Shown here: positions 30,001 through 39,779 of the stretch, piece by piece
Layout: each line of letters begins with the position of its first letter
Numbering within the stretch: the first letter of the stretch is position 1
Assembly: GCA_001604135.1 (NCBI GenBank)
Contig: LVAT01000008.1
Coordinates: 1 to 64,000 of the forward strand
Reading direction: 5' to 3'
DNA from: Clostridiales bacterium Firm_14
GTDB lineage: Bacteria; Bacillota; Clostridia; Saccharofermentanales; Saccharofermentanaceae
Length of the DNA: 64,000 nucleotides
The notes under the pieces: model-generated
Database searches by the model: none
What the model saw: only the letters and a program-made list of their open reading frames with translations
What the model was told of the DNA's origin: nothing
Position numbers and translations under genes: made by a program

Positions 30001-30354
30001 ATGCCAAGGCCGGTAAGAGTCAGAAGAGTTTGTGAGGAGCCTAAATACACGAGATTTGTGCCTACGGGCGCGGATCAGATCGACGCTCAAGTCTTAACCA
30101 TCGAAGAGTATGAAGTCATCCGTCACGTGGATTATCAGAAAATGACGCACGAGGAGTGCGCACGGCAGATGGCTATTTCCAGAACGACCGTAACGGAGAT
30201 CTATGAGACGGCGAGATTTAAGATCGCCGATTCCCTGATCAACGGAAAGACATTATGTATCGAGGGCGGCAATTACAGAGTTTGCGAAGGCCACGAGTGC
30301 TGTAACGCAAAGGGCAGTCCCTGCAGTAACGAAGACTGCAGACATGATGAATAA
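30001..30354 (+). CDS. DUF134/UPF0251 family DNA-binding protein
   Basis: MPRPVRVRRVCEEPKYTRFVP..., HTH (THEECARQMAISRTTVTEIYETAR), Cys-rich C-terminus. Confidence 0.85.
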   Translation: MPRPVRVRRVCEEPKYTRFVPTGADQIDAQVLTIEEYEVIRHVDYQKMTHEECARQMAISRTTVTEIYETARFKIADSLINGKTLCIEGGNYRVCEGHECCNAKGSPCSNEDCRHDE

Positions 30355-30366
30355 AGGAGAAAAGAC

Positions 30367-30687
30367 ATGGCTGAGATTATCTTAGATGACAGCAATTTTG
30401 AAGCAGAGGTATTGAACAGTGACCTCCCCGTACTCGTTGATTTCTGGGCTCCCTGGTGCGGTCCCTGCAAGATGTTAGGTCCCGTCATCGCAGCTATTGC
30501 CGAGAAGTACGACGGTAAGATCAAGGTAGGTAAGTACAATGTTGATGATTCAACAGAATATGCTGAGAAATACTATGTTGAGAGCATTCCTGCGGTTAAG
30601 ATCTTCAAGGGCGGCGAGATCGTAAACGAATCAATGGGTTTTGTTCCCCAGCCCAAGATAGAGGCTCTTATCGAAGAGATACTCTGA
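30367..30687 (+). CDS. trxA: Thioredoxin
   Basis: VDFWAPWCGPCKMLGPVI; 106 aa. Confidence 0.95.
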   Translation: MAEIILDDSNFEAEVLNSDLPVLVDFWAPWCGPCKMLGPVIAAIAEKYDGKIKVGKYNVDDSTEYAEKYYVESIPAVKIFKGGEIVNESMGFVPQPKIEALIEEIL

Positions 30688-30723
30688 CAGGCTGACCAAA
30701 AGTTGAAAAACAGGATCCCGGCT

Positions 30724-31614
30724 TCACACATTGAAGTCCGGGATCATTTCATTTCCGGACGATTCATATTCCTGTATAAAGGCATTTGTCTGGCCCTTTG
30801 AAGCGAGATAATCTGCCAGAGTGTCGCACATCCTTTTCGAAGGCTTGCCTGCGAGCTTTCCGGTGCAGGAAGGCATCGGCGTGTACTGGCTCATAAGGCT
30901 TATGAAGATCCTGTTTCCGTATCTGGATGTCAGGTAATCTATCACGTGCTTGGAATCGAAAAGTCCGCCCGGCAGTATCAGGTGTCTTACGATGACGCCT
31001 TTTTTGAGCAGTCCGTCTGAGCCCATAACGATGTCTCCGGTCTGTCTTACCATCTCGTCAATCGCGCTGCAGCATACGCTGAAGTAGTCAGGAGCGTGCG
31101 AGTATTCCGAAGAGAACTTGGATGAGAAATATTTCATGTCGGGCATGTAGATGTCTACGAGCCCGTCGAAAAGCCTTAACGCCGACACGAGATTATAGCC
31201 GGAACAGTTGACCGCGACGGGAATATTGAGACCAGATGCCTTTGCGAGCGATATCGATTCTGCAACAACCGGTGCGAAGTGCATGGGAGTTACGAGATTG
31301 ATGTTATTGGCGCCCTGATCCTGAAGCTTCAGGTAAGCGTCAGAGAGTTTATCAGCATCCATCTTCATGCCGAAGCCCGTGGGGCCTCTCGAGATGGTAT
31401 AGTTCTGGCAGAATACGCAGCCTAAGCTGCAGCCTTCGAAGAAAACCGTGCCGCTGCCTTTTGTTCCAGATATTACCGGTTCCTCGCCGTAGTGGAGCTT
31501 GATAAGGTTGACCACCGGGTATCCGGGCATTCTGCAGAAGCCGGTCTTGCCGGTTGTTCTGTCGGCGCCGCAGCGCCTCGGGCACAGATTGCAGTTCTCA
31601 AACAGGTTTTTCAT
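30724..31614 (-). CDS. Radical SAM protein (PflA/COG1313-like)
   Basis: CNLCPRRCGADR..., GCSLGCVFCQNYTISRG (CxxxCxxC). Confidence 0.88.
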   Translation of the reverse strand: MKNLFENCNLCPRRCGADRTTGKTGFCRMPGYPVVNLIKLHYGEEPVISGTKGSGTVFFEGCSLGCVFCQNYTISRGPTGFGMKMDADKLSDAYLKLQDQGANNINLVTPMHFAPVVAESISLAKASGLNIPVAVNCSGYNLVSALRLFDGLVDIYMPDMKYFSSKFSSEYSHAPDYFSVCCSAIDEMVRQTGDIVMGSDGLLKKGVIVRHLILPGGLFDSKHVIDYLTSRYGNRIFISLMSQYTPMPSCTGKLAGKPSKRMCDTLADYLASKGQTNAFIQEYESSGNEMIPDFNV

Positions 31615-31739
31615 AACTTTAATATTCTACTACCAACTGAAGTTTCCGTTGTTATAGCCAACTAAAGACATGAACATGTCATTAAAATACAGACATTTTA
31701 CCGCATATCTGTATACAAGTCTGATGATAAAATCTATGC

Positions 31740-33095
31740 ATGGCCATACATGAAGAATGCGGAATATTCGGAATTCACGGGAGTAAGTACTCTGCCAGTG
31801 ATGTTTATTACGGACTTTTCAGTCTCCAGCACAGGGGACAGGAGAGCTGTGGTATTGCTACAAATGATGATGCCTCCATTGAGTGCGTCAAGGGAATGGG
31901 ACTTGTCAGTGATGTATTGAGCAGCGACAAGATCAGTAATCTCAAAGGCGATATCGCAATAGGTCACGTAAGGTATTCCACAGCAGGCGGAAGCGTTCCG
32001 GAGAACGCACAGCCTATCGTTACCCAGTATTCAAAGGGAACACTTTCCATCGCACATAACGGAAATCTTACCAATGCGAACGAGCTTAAAAGAGAGCTTG
32101 AGGACAAAGGTGCTATCTTCCATACGACCACCGATTCGGAGGTCATCGCATATCTCATTGCACAGAAGAGATCTTCTAATCCTTCGGTTGAAGAAGCCGT
32201 CAAGGAAGTAATGGGTATCATCAAAGGCGGATATGCTCTTCTTGTCATGAGCCCCAGAAAGCTTATAGCGGCAAGAGATCCCTTCGGCTTAAAACCTCTC
32301 GTTATGGGTAAATTGGATGACGCGGTCATCTTCTGTTCCGAGACATGCGCATTAGAAGCCGTCGGTGCGAGATACTTAAGAGACATTGAACCCGGCGAGA
32401 TCGTCATCGTGGAGAACGGTGAGGTCAGATCCATTGATTCCGGATTAAAGCGTCCCATGAAGAAATGTGTTTTCGAGTATATCTATTTCGCCAGACCGGA
32501 TTCTGTAATTGACGGTATCTCTGTTGCAGCCGCAAGAAGAGAAGCGGGCAGGATCCTTGCAAGGAAGCATCCTTGCGAGTGCGATATAGTAATCGGTGTG
32601 CCCGAATCGGGGATCGATGCCGCATTAGGTTTTGCGGCAGAGTCGGGCATTACTTATGAGAAGGGATTCGTTAAGAATTCCTATGTAGGAAGAACGTTCA
32701 TCAAGCCATCCCAGGAACAGCGTAAACAGGCGGTTAAGATCAAGCTTAACCCTATCTCGGCTGTCGTTAACGGCAAGAGAGTAGTAATTATCGACGATTC
32801 GATCGTCAGAGGAAATACGATCGCTAACCAGGTCAATATGTTAAGAAATGCGGGAGCCACTGAGGTTCACGTAAGGATCAGTTCACCGCCGTTTATGCAT
32901 CCCTGTTATTACGGAACGGATGTGCCGGACGAGGACTATCTGATCGCATGCCAGCACACGATCCCTGAGATCTGTGAGATAATCGGTGCTGATTCTTTGG
33001 GCTATCTGAAGCCTGAGGATCTGAACGATATGCTTGGCGGTGACGATTTCAGATATTGTGACGCCTGCTTCACAGGGGATTATCCGGAGAGATAA
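31740..33095 (+). CDS. purF: Amidophosphoribosyltransferase
   Basis: EECGIFGIHG, LFSLQHRGQESCGIA, VIIDDSIVRGNT. Confidence 0.95.
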   Translation: MAIHEECGIFGIHGSKYSASDVYYGLFSLQHRGQESCGIATNDDASIECVKGMGLVSDVLSSDKISNLKGDIAIGHVRYSTAGGSVPENAQPIVTQYSKGTLSIAHNGNLTNANELKRELEDKGAIFHTTTDSEVIAYLIAQKRSSNPSVEEAVKEVMGIIKGGYALLVMSPRKLIAARDPFGLKPLVMGKLDDAVIFCSETCALEAVGARYLRDIEPGEIVIVENGEVRSIDSGLKRPMKKCVFEYIYFARPDSVIDGISVAAARREAGRILARKHPCECDIVIGVPESGIDAALGFAAESGITYEKGFVKNSYVGRTFIKPSQEQRKQAVKIKLNPISAVVNGKRVVIIDDSIVRGNTIANQVNMLRNAGATEVHVRISSPPFMHPCYYGTDVPDEDYLIACQHTIPEICEIIGADSLGYLKPEDLNDMLGGDDFRYCDACFTGDYPER

Positions 33096-33107
33096 GAGGG
33101 CCGAAAG

Positions 33108-35168
33108 ATGCCAGATAACAGGGGACAAAGACATCCGAATGTCAGATCAGCTGATTCTGCAGTCGTTAAGGCTGTAGAGCATCAGGCTGCTCTTGAGCGC
33201 CAGGCTCAGCAGAGGCAGGAACAGGCCCGCCTTGCAAGGAACCAGGCGATGCCCCAGCGCATGCCCAGACCTGCGAATGTAACAAGACCCACATATCAGC
33301 GTCCGGCCCAGGCTATGCCCCAGAGACAGGCACAGCCCATGCAGCGTCAGCAGCAGCCCATGAATGTCAGGCAGCCTATGCCCCAGCAGCGTCCGGTTCA
33401 GGCAATGCCTCAGAGACAGGCGCAGCCCATGCCGCAGCGTCAGGCCAGACCTGCAGCAGGTCAGACTCAGGGCCAGGCTGTCCTCCGCCGTGAGGCTCAG
33501 CCCTATGTGCAGCCGGTCATGCAGCCTGTACCCCAGCGCCTGCAGATCCCTCAGCAGCAAAGGCCCGCAAACCAGGAAATGCCTGTTCTTCATACATCAA
33601 CACAGCAGCTTAATACAAGGATGCCTGTTCCACATCTTCCGGTACAGTCACCCAATGCAAATATGCCGGTAGTGCGTTCTGTACCCCAGAACGCTGCCAT
33701 GCCCCGTCATCTTTCGAATCCCAAGGAAGAAAAGAAGTCTCTCGAACCTTTAATGAGAGAGGTTCAGTATGAGGAGACTGATGAAGACGGCATCGTTGAA
33801 GTTGATTCCGAGTTTGAGGAATTTGACGACGATGAAGAAGAGGAAGTTGTAGAGAAAAAGCACCGCAAGGCACGTGAACCGAAGCAGAGAAAGCACAGAT
33901 ATCTACCTTATCTTATAATCCTCTTTCTCGAGATCATTTTCGCCGGTGCGGCAGTATGGGCCATTACGGTATTCAACGAGGATACAGATCTCATCGTTAC
34001 CCAGAACACGATCGAAGCAGGATCTTCTGCCGATCTCTCAATGTTCCTTACGGGCAATGCTAGATTCCCTGAGTATGTATCCTGCAATCTGGATTTTTCG
34101 ACAGTTAATTACGTTCTTCCGCAGACGATCAGATTTACGATCAGAATGTATGGCGTGAATTTCCCCTGCGTTCTCGAGATCGTTGATACGACACCGCCTA
34201 CAGCAGAAGCAGTGCCTCACGAGATGTTCTCGATCGATGCGATTCCGCCTGTAGAAGAGTGTGTTAAGAACGTTTATGACCTTAACGACGTAACGGTAAA
34301 GTGGAAGGAAGTTCCTGACATTTCCGGCGGCGGAAACATTATTGCAAAAGCATCCGTTACGGATTCATCCGGCAACGAGACCATTGTCGATGTTCCTTTC
34401 AATGTAACTAAGGACTCTGTTGCTCCTGTCATCGAAGGAACAAAGGACATCGAAGCATTTGTCGGTGATGCAATCACATACAGAAATGAAGTAACGGTAA
34501 CAGATGACCTTGATCCCAACCCCAAGCTTGAGATAGATACGAGCAAGGTTAACTCGAAAGAGGCCGGAACTTACGAAGTTATTTACAGAGCAACGGACTT
34601 CACGGGCAACACTACCGAAGTCACGATCAAGCTCAAGCTCGAGAAGAAGCCTAAGACTTATGTCGATCCGTCGACGGTAGAAAACGAGGCCAAGAAGATC
34701 CTTAATAAGATCACAAAACCCGGCATGAGCGACATGGAGAAGGCTCTCCAGATCACATGGTGGGTAAGATATAACATAAATTACGTACAAAGGGCCGATA
34801 ACTCTTCCTGGACGAGAGCAGCATATGACGGACTCGTTAAGAGACAGGGCAACTGCTACAACTTTGCTATGACTGCAAAGGCGCTTTTCGATGCCGCAGG
34901 AATCGAGAACATGATCATCACGAGAGAGCCGTTTATCTACCACGGTCACTATTGGAATTACATCAACATTGACGGCGAGTGGTATCACTGCGACTCCACA
35001 CCGAGAAAGAAATATAACAGCTACTTCTTCATGTATACGACAAAGGAATTGAAAAACTTTTGGCATAACGGCTGGAATGGGTATAATTTTAAAGAGGAGA
35101 AGTACCCTAAGTCGGCTACCAAGTCGGTACAAAGCAAGATCAATTACGGGGCTCACAAACTAAAGTAG
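33108..35168 (+). CDS. Membrane-anchored transglutaminase-like protein 1 (Q/P-rich cytoplasmic N-terminus, TM, Ig-like modules, TG core)
   Basis: TM LPYLIILFLEIIFAGAAVWAITVF; triad regions RQGNCYNFA, HGHYWNYINIDGEWYHCDST. Confidence 0.88.
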   Translation: MPDNRGQRHPNVRSADSAVVKAVEHQAALERQAQQRQEQARLARNQAMPQRMPRPANVTRPTYQRPAQAMPQRQAQPMQRQQQPMNVRQPMPQQRPVQAMPQRQAQPMPQRQARPAAGQTQGQAVLRREAQPYVQPVMQPVPQRLQIPQQQRPANQEMPVLHTSTQQLNTRMPVPHLPVQSPNANMPVVRSVPQNAAMPRHLSNPKEEKKSLEPLMREVQYEETDEDGIVEVDSEFEEFDDDEEEEVVEKKHRKAREPKQRKHRYLPYLIILFLEIIFAGAAVWAITVFNEDTDLIVTQNTIEAGSSADLSMFLTGNARFPEYVSCNLDFSTVNYVLPQTIRFTIRMYGVNFPCVLEIVDTTPPTAEAVPHEMFSIDAIPPVEECVKNVYDLNDVTVKWKEVPDISGGGNIIAKASVTDSSGNETIVDVPFNVTKDSVAPVIEGTKDIEAFVGDAITYRNEVTVTDDLDPNPKLEIDTSKVNSKEAGTYEVIYRATDFTGNTTEVTIKLKLEKKPKTYVDPSTVENEAKKILNKITKPGMSDMEKALQITWWVRYNINYVQRADNSSWTRAAYDGLVKRQGNCYNFAMTAKALFDAAGIENMIITREPFIYHGHYWNYINIDGEWYHCDSTPRKKYNSYFFMYTTKELKNFWHNGWNGYNFKEEKYPKSATKSVQSKINYGAHKLK

Positions 35169-35172
35169 CAGC

Positions 35173-36837
35173 ATGAAGAAGACAGGTGACGGCAATAATC
35201 AGAAGCCAGTAAAGCGGGATCCGTATAATTCCGCGGCAAGGCGCTCCGTCAGCCCGGTCAGCAATTCAGCAAAAGCTCCCTCAAATGCCGCAAAACCTCA
35301 GGTAAAAAGACACCTGGCCCAAAGACCGGTTCAAAACCAGGCTCAGCGAACAGCAAATCCCGCAGTCAGAAATCAGGGGCAGAAACCCGTTCAGAGAACT
35401 ATTCAGAGACCTGCTTCAGGCCAGCCTCAGAGACAGGTTCAGAGATCACCTCAAAAGCAGGTTCAGCGTCCTGTTCAGAAGCCGGCACAAAGGCCTGTTC
35501 AGAAGCAGGTCCGGAGATCTGAAAAAAGAACTTCACAGGCTGATGTAAAGCCGTTCAATTTTGTCCCTCTTCTCATTGTTGCAGCGGTGATCCTTCTGGG
35601 AGTATTGGGCTATTGCAGCGTTACGAATTTTCTCGAAAAAGAATATGCACTCGTTAGTCAGGAGATGACGATCGAAGCAGGATCTAATAAGCCCGACCTC
35701 GGTATGTATATAAAGGGCGAGCCGGCTTTGCCTAAGTTTGTATCATGCAACCTTAATTTTGACGAAGTTAATACTGCTCTTCCACAGACGATAAGATTTA
35801 CGATAACGATGTACGGCAGGAATTTTCCGTGCGTCCTTACGATCGTTGATACGGTCGCGCCGACAGGCGAAGGCATCCCTCAGAGCATCTTTGCATGCCA
35901 GGAGCTGCCTGATGCATTAAGCTGCGTCACGAATATTCAGGACGTGACCGATGTTACAGCCGAATGGTATGACGTTCCGGATATGACGCGGGGCGGACGA
36001 TATAACACTTATGTCCTGCTTACAGACGCTGTGGGGAACCAGACTTACGTAGGAGTTCCTTTTGATGTCACATTGGATTCGACTCCTCCTGTGATCAAGG
36101 GATATCAGGATCTTCAGGTCTATATCGGCGATTCGGTAGCATATAAGAAGAGCATTATCGTAACCGATGATTACGATAATGCCCCGGCACTTGATGTCGA
36201 TGTCTCGAAAGTGGATCTGAATACGCCGGGCAAATACGATGTAACTTATACCGCCAGAGATTTCTCGGGGAACGAGACATCGGTATCGGTTAAGCTTAAG
36301 GTCTCCAAAAAGCCCAAGGGATATATCGAGCCTGACGTGGTCTATGCGGAGGCAAAGAAGATCTTAGATGAGATAACCAAACCCGGAATGACGGAAGAAG
36401 AGATCGCTCTCCAGATCGTCTGGTGGTGCAGATATAACATCAGATTCAACTTAAGGACACAGAACAGTTCTTGGACTGAAGCAGCCTATAACGCATACAA
36501 GACGAGGGTGGGCAACTGCTATTCGACGGTATATGCCGTCAAAGTCCTGCTGGATGTAGCCGGAATCGAGAACATGATCATCGAGCGCTATCCTTACCAG
36601 ACGGCCACCCATTTCTGGAATTACGTTAAGCTGAACGGCCAGTGGTATCACTGCGACTCAACGTGGCGCCAGGGTTACGACAGCTATTTCTTCATGTATA
36701 CGACCAAGGAACTCCTGAACTTCTGGCAGGGAGGATGGAACGGATTCCAGTTCAAACAGAAGGCATATCCTGAAAGTGCGTCCGAATCAGTCCAGAAGAA
36801 GATCGATTATAAGAACCACAAGATTATAGCGGAATGA
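35173..36837 (+). CDS. Membrane-anchored transglutaminase-like protein 2 (PVQ-repeat N-terminus)
   Basis: TM FVPLLIVAAVILLGVLGYCSV; RVGNCYSTV, ATHFWNYVKLNGQWYHCDSTW. Confidence 0.88.
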   Translation: MKKTGDGNNQKPVKRDPYNSAARRSVSPVSNSAKAPSNAAKPQVKRHLAQRPVQNQAQRTANPAVRNQGQKPVQRTIQRPASGQPQRQVQRSPQKQVQRPVQKPAQRPVQKQVRRSEKRTSQADVKPFNFVPLLIVAAVILLGVLGYCSVTNFLEKEYALVSQEMTIEAGSNKPDLGMYIKGEPALPKFVSCNLNFDEVNTALPQTIRFTITMYGRNFPCVLTIVDTVAPTGEGIPQSIFACQELPDALSCVTNIQDVTDVTAEWYDVPDMTRGGRYNTYVLLTDAVGNQTYVGVPFDVTLDSTPPVIKGYQDLQVYIGDSVAYKKSIIVTDDYDNAPALDVDVSKVDLNTPGKYDVTYTARDFSGNETSVSVKLKVSKKPKGYIEPDVVYAEAKKILDEITKPGMTEEEIALQIVWWCRYNIRFNLRTQNSSWTEAAYNAYKTRVGNCYSTVYAVKVLLDVAGIENMIIERYPYQTATHFWNYVKLNGQWYHCDSTWRQGYDSYFFMYTTKELLNFWQGGWNGFQFKQKAYPESASESVQKKIDYKNHKIIAE

Positions 36838-36882
36838 TTTATGCTATAATTCTTCAAAGAATAAGAAAAACAGGAGCTTACG

Positions 36883-37839
36883 ATGACGCCGGTACTATAT
36901 CTTGTAATCCCATGCTATAACGAGGAGCAGGTTCTTCCGCTTACGAGCGGCAAGTTTAAGGCCAAATTGGAAGAGCTTATTGAAGCAGGCAAGATCAGCG
37001 AGGACAGCCGCGTTATGTTTGTAAACGACGGCAGTAAAGATACGACATGGGACATCCTTTCATCCCTTTGTGAAGAAGATAAGAAGTATTGCGCAATCTC
37101 CCTGGCACACAACAGAGGCCACCAGAATGCCCTGATCGCAGGACTCATGGAAGCAAAGAAGTTTGCTGACATTACGATCTCTATGGACTGCGACGGTCAG
37201 GACGACATCAACGCGATCACCCAGATGGTCGATGAATATGCCAAGGGAAACGAGATCGTTTTCGGTGTCAGAAATGACAGATCGACTGACTCCTGGTTCA
37301 AGAGAACGACCGCACAGTCTTATTACAAGTTCCTCCGCGGCATGGGTGTTGACATCATTCCGGATCACGCGGATTACAGACTCATGAGCGCCAGAGTCCT
37401 TAATGCTCTGGAAGGCTATGGCGAAGTAAATCTCTTCTTGAGAGGAATCATTCCCCAACTGGGATTCAAGCAGTCAGTCGTTTATTATTCCAGAGCAGAG
37501 AGAGAAGCGGGAACCACGCATTATCCTCTGTCCAAGATGATGTCTCTTGCGATCGACGGCGTTACGTCTTTCTCGATCAGACCCTTAAGACTTATCACGG
37601 TCTTGGGAATCATAGTTGCTCTCTTGAGTTTTGTCGGTATCATATATGTTCTGGTATCGGTTATCTCAGGCTATTACGTTGACGGCTGGGCTTCCACAAC
37701 ATGTATCCTCTGCTTTGTTTCAGGAATACAGATGATAAGCCTTGGCGTTATCGGTGAATACATCGGCAGGATATATCTCGAGACAAAGAAGCGCCCGCGT
37801 TACTTTGTTGCCGAGAGGAAAAATATAACGGAGGAGTAA
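36883..37839 (+). CDS. GT2 glycosyltransferase, GtrB/CsbB/DPM1-like with two C-terminal TMs
   Basis: VIPCYNEEQVLP, FVNDGSKDTTW, SMDCDGQDD, two C-terminal TMs, LGVIGEYIGRIYLETKKRPRYF. Confidence 0.92.
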   Translation: MTPVLYLVIPCYNEEQVLPLTSGKFKAKLEELIEAGKISEDSRVMFVNDGSKDTTWDILSSLCEEDKKYCAISLAHNRGHQNALIAGLMEAKKFADITISMDCDGQDDINAITQMVDEYAKGNEIVFGVRNDRSTDSWFKRTTAQSYYKFLRGMGVDIIPDHADYRLMSARVLNALEGYGEVNLFLRGIIPQLGFKQSVVYYSRAEREAGTTHYPLSKMMSLAIDGVTSFSIRPLRLITVLGIIVALLSFVGIIYVLVSVISGYYVDGWASTTCILCFVSGIQMISLGVIGEYIGRIYLETKKRPRYFVAERKNITEE

Positions 37840-37842
37840 ACC

Positions 37843-38547
37843 ATGGATATTTTGTATGTTGTAATGCCCGCATATAACGAAGAGGACAATATTCTCGACG
37901 TAGTTACTTCATGGTATCCGATTCTTGAGGGCAAGGATCCCGCTTCAAGGCTCGTTATTGCAGACAGCGGAAGCCAGGACCGCACGCATGAACTTCTTGA
38001 GAACTTCCAGAAGGATCATCCCCAGCTCGTTATCCTGTCAGATACAGGCAAGCAGCACGGCCCCAAGGTCATTGCTCTTTACGATTATTCGATCAAGCAG
38101 GGCGCTGATTTCATTTTCCAGACAGACTCAGACGGACAGACACTCCCCGAGGAGTTCGACGCTTTCTGGCAGATGCGCCACGGCTATAAGGGAATCTTCG
38201 GCCACAGAGTCGTAAGAGGCGACGGTAAGGACAGAGCCTTCGTTGAGAAGGTCGTATGCTTCCTCTTGAAGCTCTATTTCAAGGTAAAGGTACCGGACGC
38301 AAATGCTCCTTTCCGTCTCATGGATGCAAAGACAGTCGCTAAGTACCTTCCCAAGCTCGACAAGGATTACAACCTCCCGAACATCATGATGACAACATAT
38401 TTTGTTCACTATGGTGAGGAGCACACTTTCCGTGAAGTAACGTTCAGACCCCGTCAGGGCGGTACGAACTCCATTAATATTAAGAAGATCGTTAAGATCG
38501 GCTGGAAGGCTTTAGGTGACTTCCGCCGCCTTAAGAAGGCTATGTAA
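37843..38547 (+). CDS. GT2-family glycosyltransferase
   Basis: VVMPAYNEEDNILDV, ADSGSQDRT, QTDSDGQTLPEEF; 234 aa, no TM. Confidence 0.87.
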   Translation: MDILYVVMPAYNEEDNILDVVTSWYPILEGKDPASRLVIADSGSQDRTHELLENFQKDHPQLVILSDTGKQHGPKVIALYDYSIKQGADFIFQTDSDGQTLPEEFDAFWQMRHGYKGIFGHRVVRGDGKDRAFVEKVVCFLLKLYFKVKVPDANAPFRLMDAKTVAKYLPKLDKDYNLPNIMMTTYFVHYGEEHTFREVTFRPRQGGTNSINIKKIVKIGWKALGDFRRLKKAM

Positions 38548-39641
38548 TGGCAAGATCCGAAAAGACAAAACTTAAAAAGATCATAACGGCGCTGGTTTTA
38601 CTGGCGCTTACTATTGGAATCCTGTGGTTTGTCCAGAGGCTCCTTATGAAAAAGTACCAGGTCGGAGTTATCGAGGGTTCTTTTACTGAAGAGTACTACA
38701 AGGAAAAAGTCCCTCATGACGTCCTCATGTTCGGTGACTGCGATATGTATGAGAATTTCTCGCCCATCAAGATGTACGAAGATTACGGAGTTTCATCCTA
38801 TATCAGAGGTTCCGGCGAGCAGTATATGTGGCAGTCTTATTATCTTCTCAGGGATTCCTTAAGGATCGAGACACCGAAGGTCGTCGTTCTGTCCATCCAC
38901 AATCTGCAGCACGAGTATCCGAAGCGTCAGGAAGTATACAACAGAATGACTCTGGACGGCATGAGATGGTCCAAGGACAAGGTTGACGCAATTAATGTCT
39001 CCATGACTGAAGAAGAAACTTTTGTATCCTATGTTTTCCCAATCCTGAGATTCCATTACAGATGGAACGAACTTACCGAGACTGATTTCCGTCATGTATT
39101 CTCGAAAGATGTTGCTTCCCATAACGGCTACTACATGCGCTGTGATGTGAAGGGCGTTAAAGAATCCTGGCCAACACCGGGCAGGACATCTTATAAATTC
39201 GATGAGACTTCAATGTATTATCTCGACCAGATAAGACAGCTATGCGCCGAGAAGGGCATTGAGCTTCTGCTCGTACGTGCTCCGATCGAACACGGATGGC
39301 ATGAGCAGTGGGATGAGAACATCAGGAAATATGCTGCGCAGTACGGGCTCACATATATAAATCTCTGCGATTACGCTGATGAGATGGGTATCGACATGAC
39401 ACAGGACACTTACGATCAGGGTGCCCACCTCAACATATATGGGGCAGAGAAGGTGAGTGTATTCTTCGGAAAATACCTTATAGATAATTATGACCTGACC
39501 GATTACAGAACAGTACCTGCCGTAGCCAAAGAATATGAGAAAGACATCGAGTTCTATAATTTTGTGAGAGACGATCAGTTAAGTGAACTTAAGGAATACG
39601 GCAAGCTCATACATTACGGTCCTTTTGCAGTCGGTCAATAA
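38547..39641 (+). CDS. Membrane-anchored SGNH/DltD-like protein
   Basis: N-terminal TM; LMFGDCDMYENFSP block I, C-terminal DQGAHLNIYGAEK (DxxH). Confidence 0.6.
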   Translation: MARSEKTKLKKIITALVLLALTIGILWFVQRLLMKKYQVGVIEGSFTEEYYKEKVPHDVLMFGDCDMYENFSPIKMYEDYGVSSYIRGSGEQYMWQSYYLLRDSLRIETPKVVVLSIHNLQHEYPKRQEVYNRMTLDGMRWSKDKVDAINVSMTEEETFVSYVFPILRFHYRWNELTETDFRHVFSKDVASHNGYYMRCDVKGVKESWPTPGRTSYKFDETSMYYLDQIRQLCAEKGIELLLVRAPIEHGWHEQWDENIRKYAAQYGLTYINLCDYADEMGIDMTQDTYDQGAHLNIYGAEKVSVFFGKYLIDNYDLTDYRTVPAVAKEYEKDIEFYNFVRDDQLSELKEYGKLIHYGPFAVGQ

Positions 39642-39779
39642 CAAATTTTATTTATAATTAGTCATTTTAACTGTAAAAATGCTACGGTTTTCCCTTATTT
39701 TTGGCATTTGAAAGTAATTTCCATAGTGTATTATTAGTGAAGTGTTTACAAAGAACCAAATATGGGAGGATTTTTTGAC

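Noticed and set aside
33230-33580. Repetitive CAG/CCCAG-rich DNA
   Set aside because: Explained by the Q/P-rich coding region of TG1, not a separate repeat element.
34365-35156. Minus-strand ORF of 263 aa
   Set aside because: Antisense to the catalytic part of TG1, which has clear family motifs.
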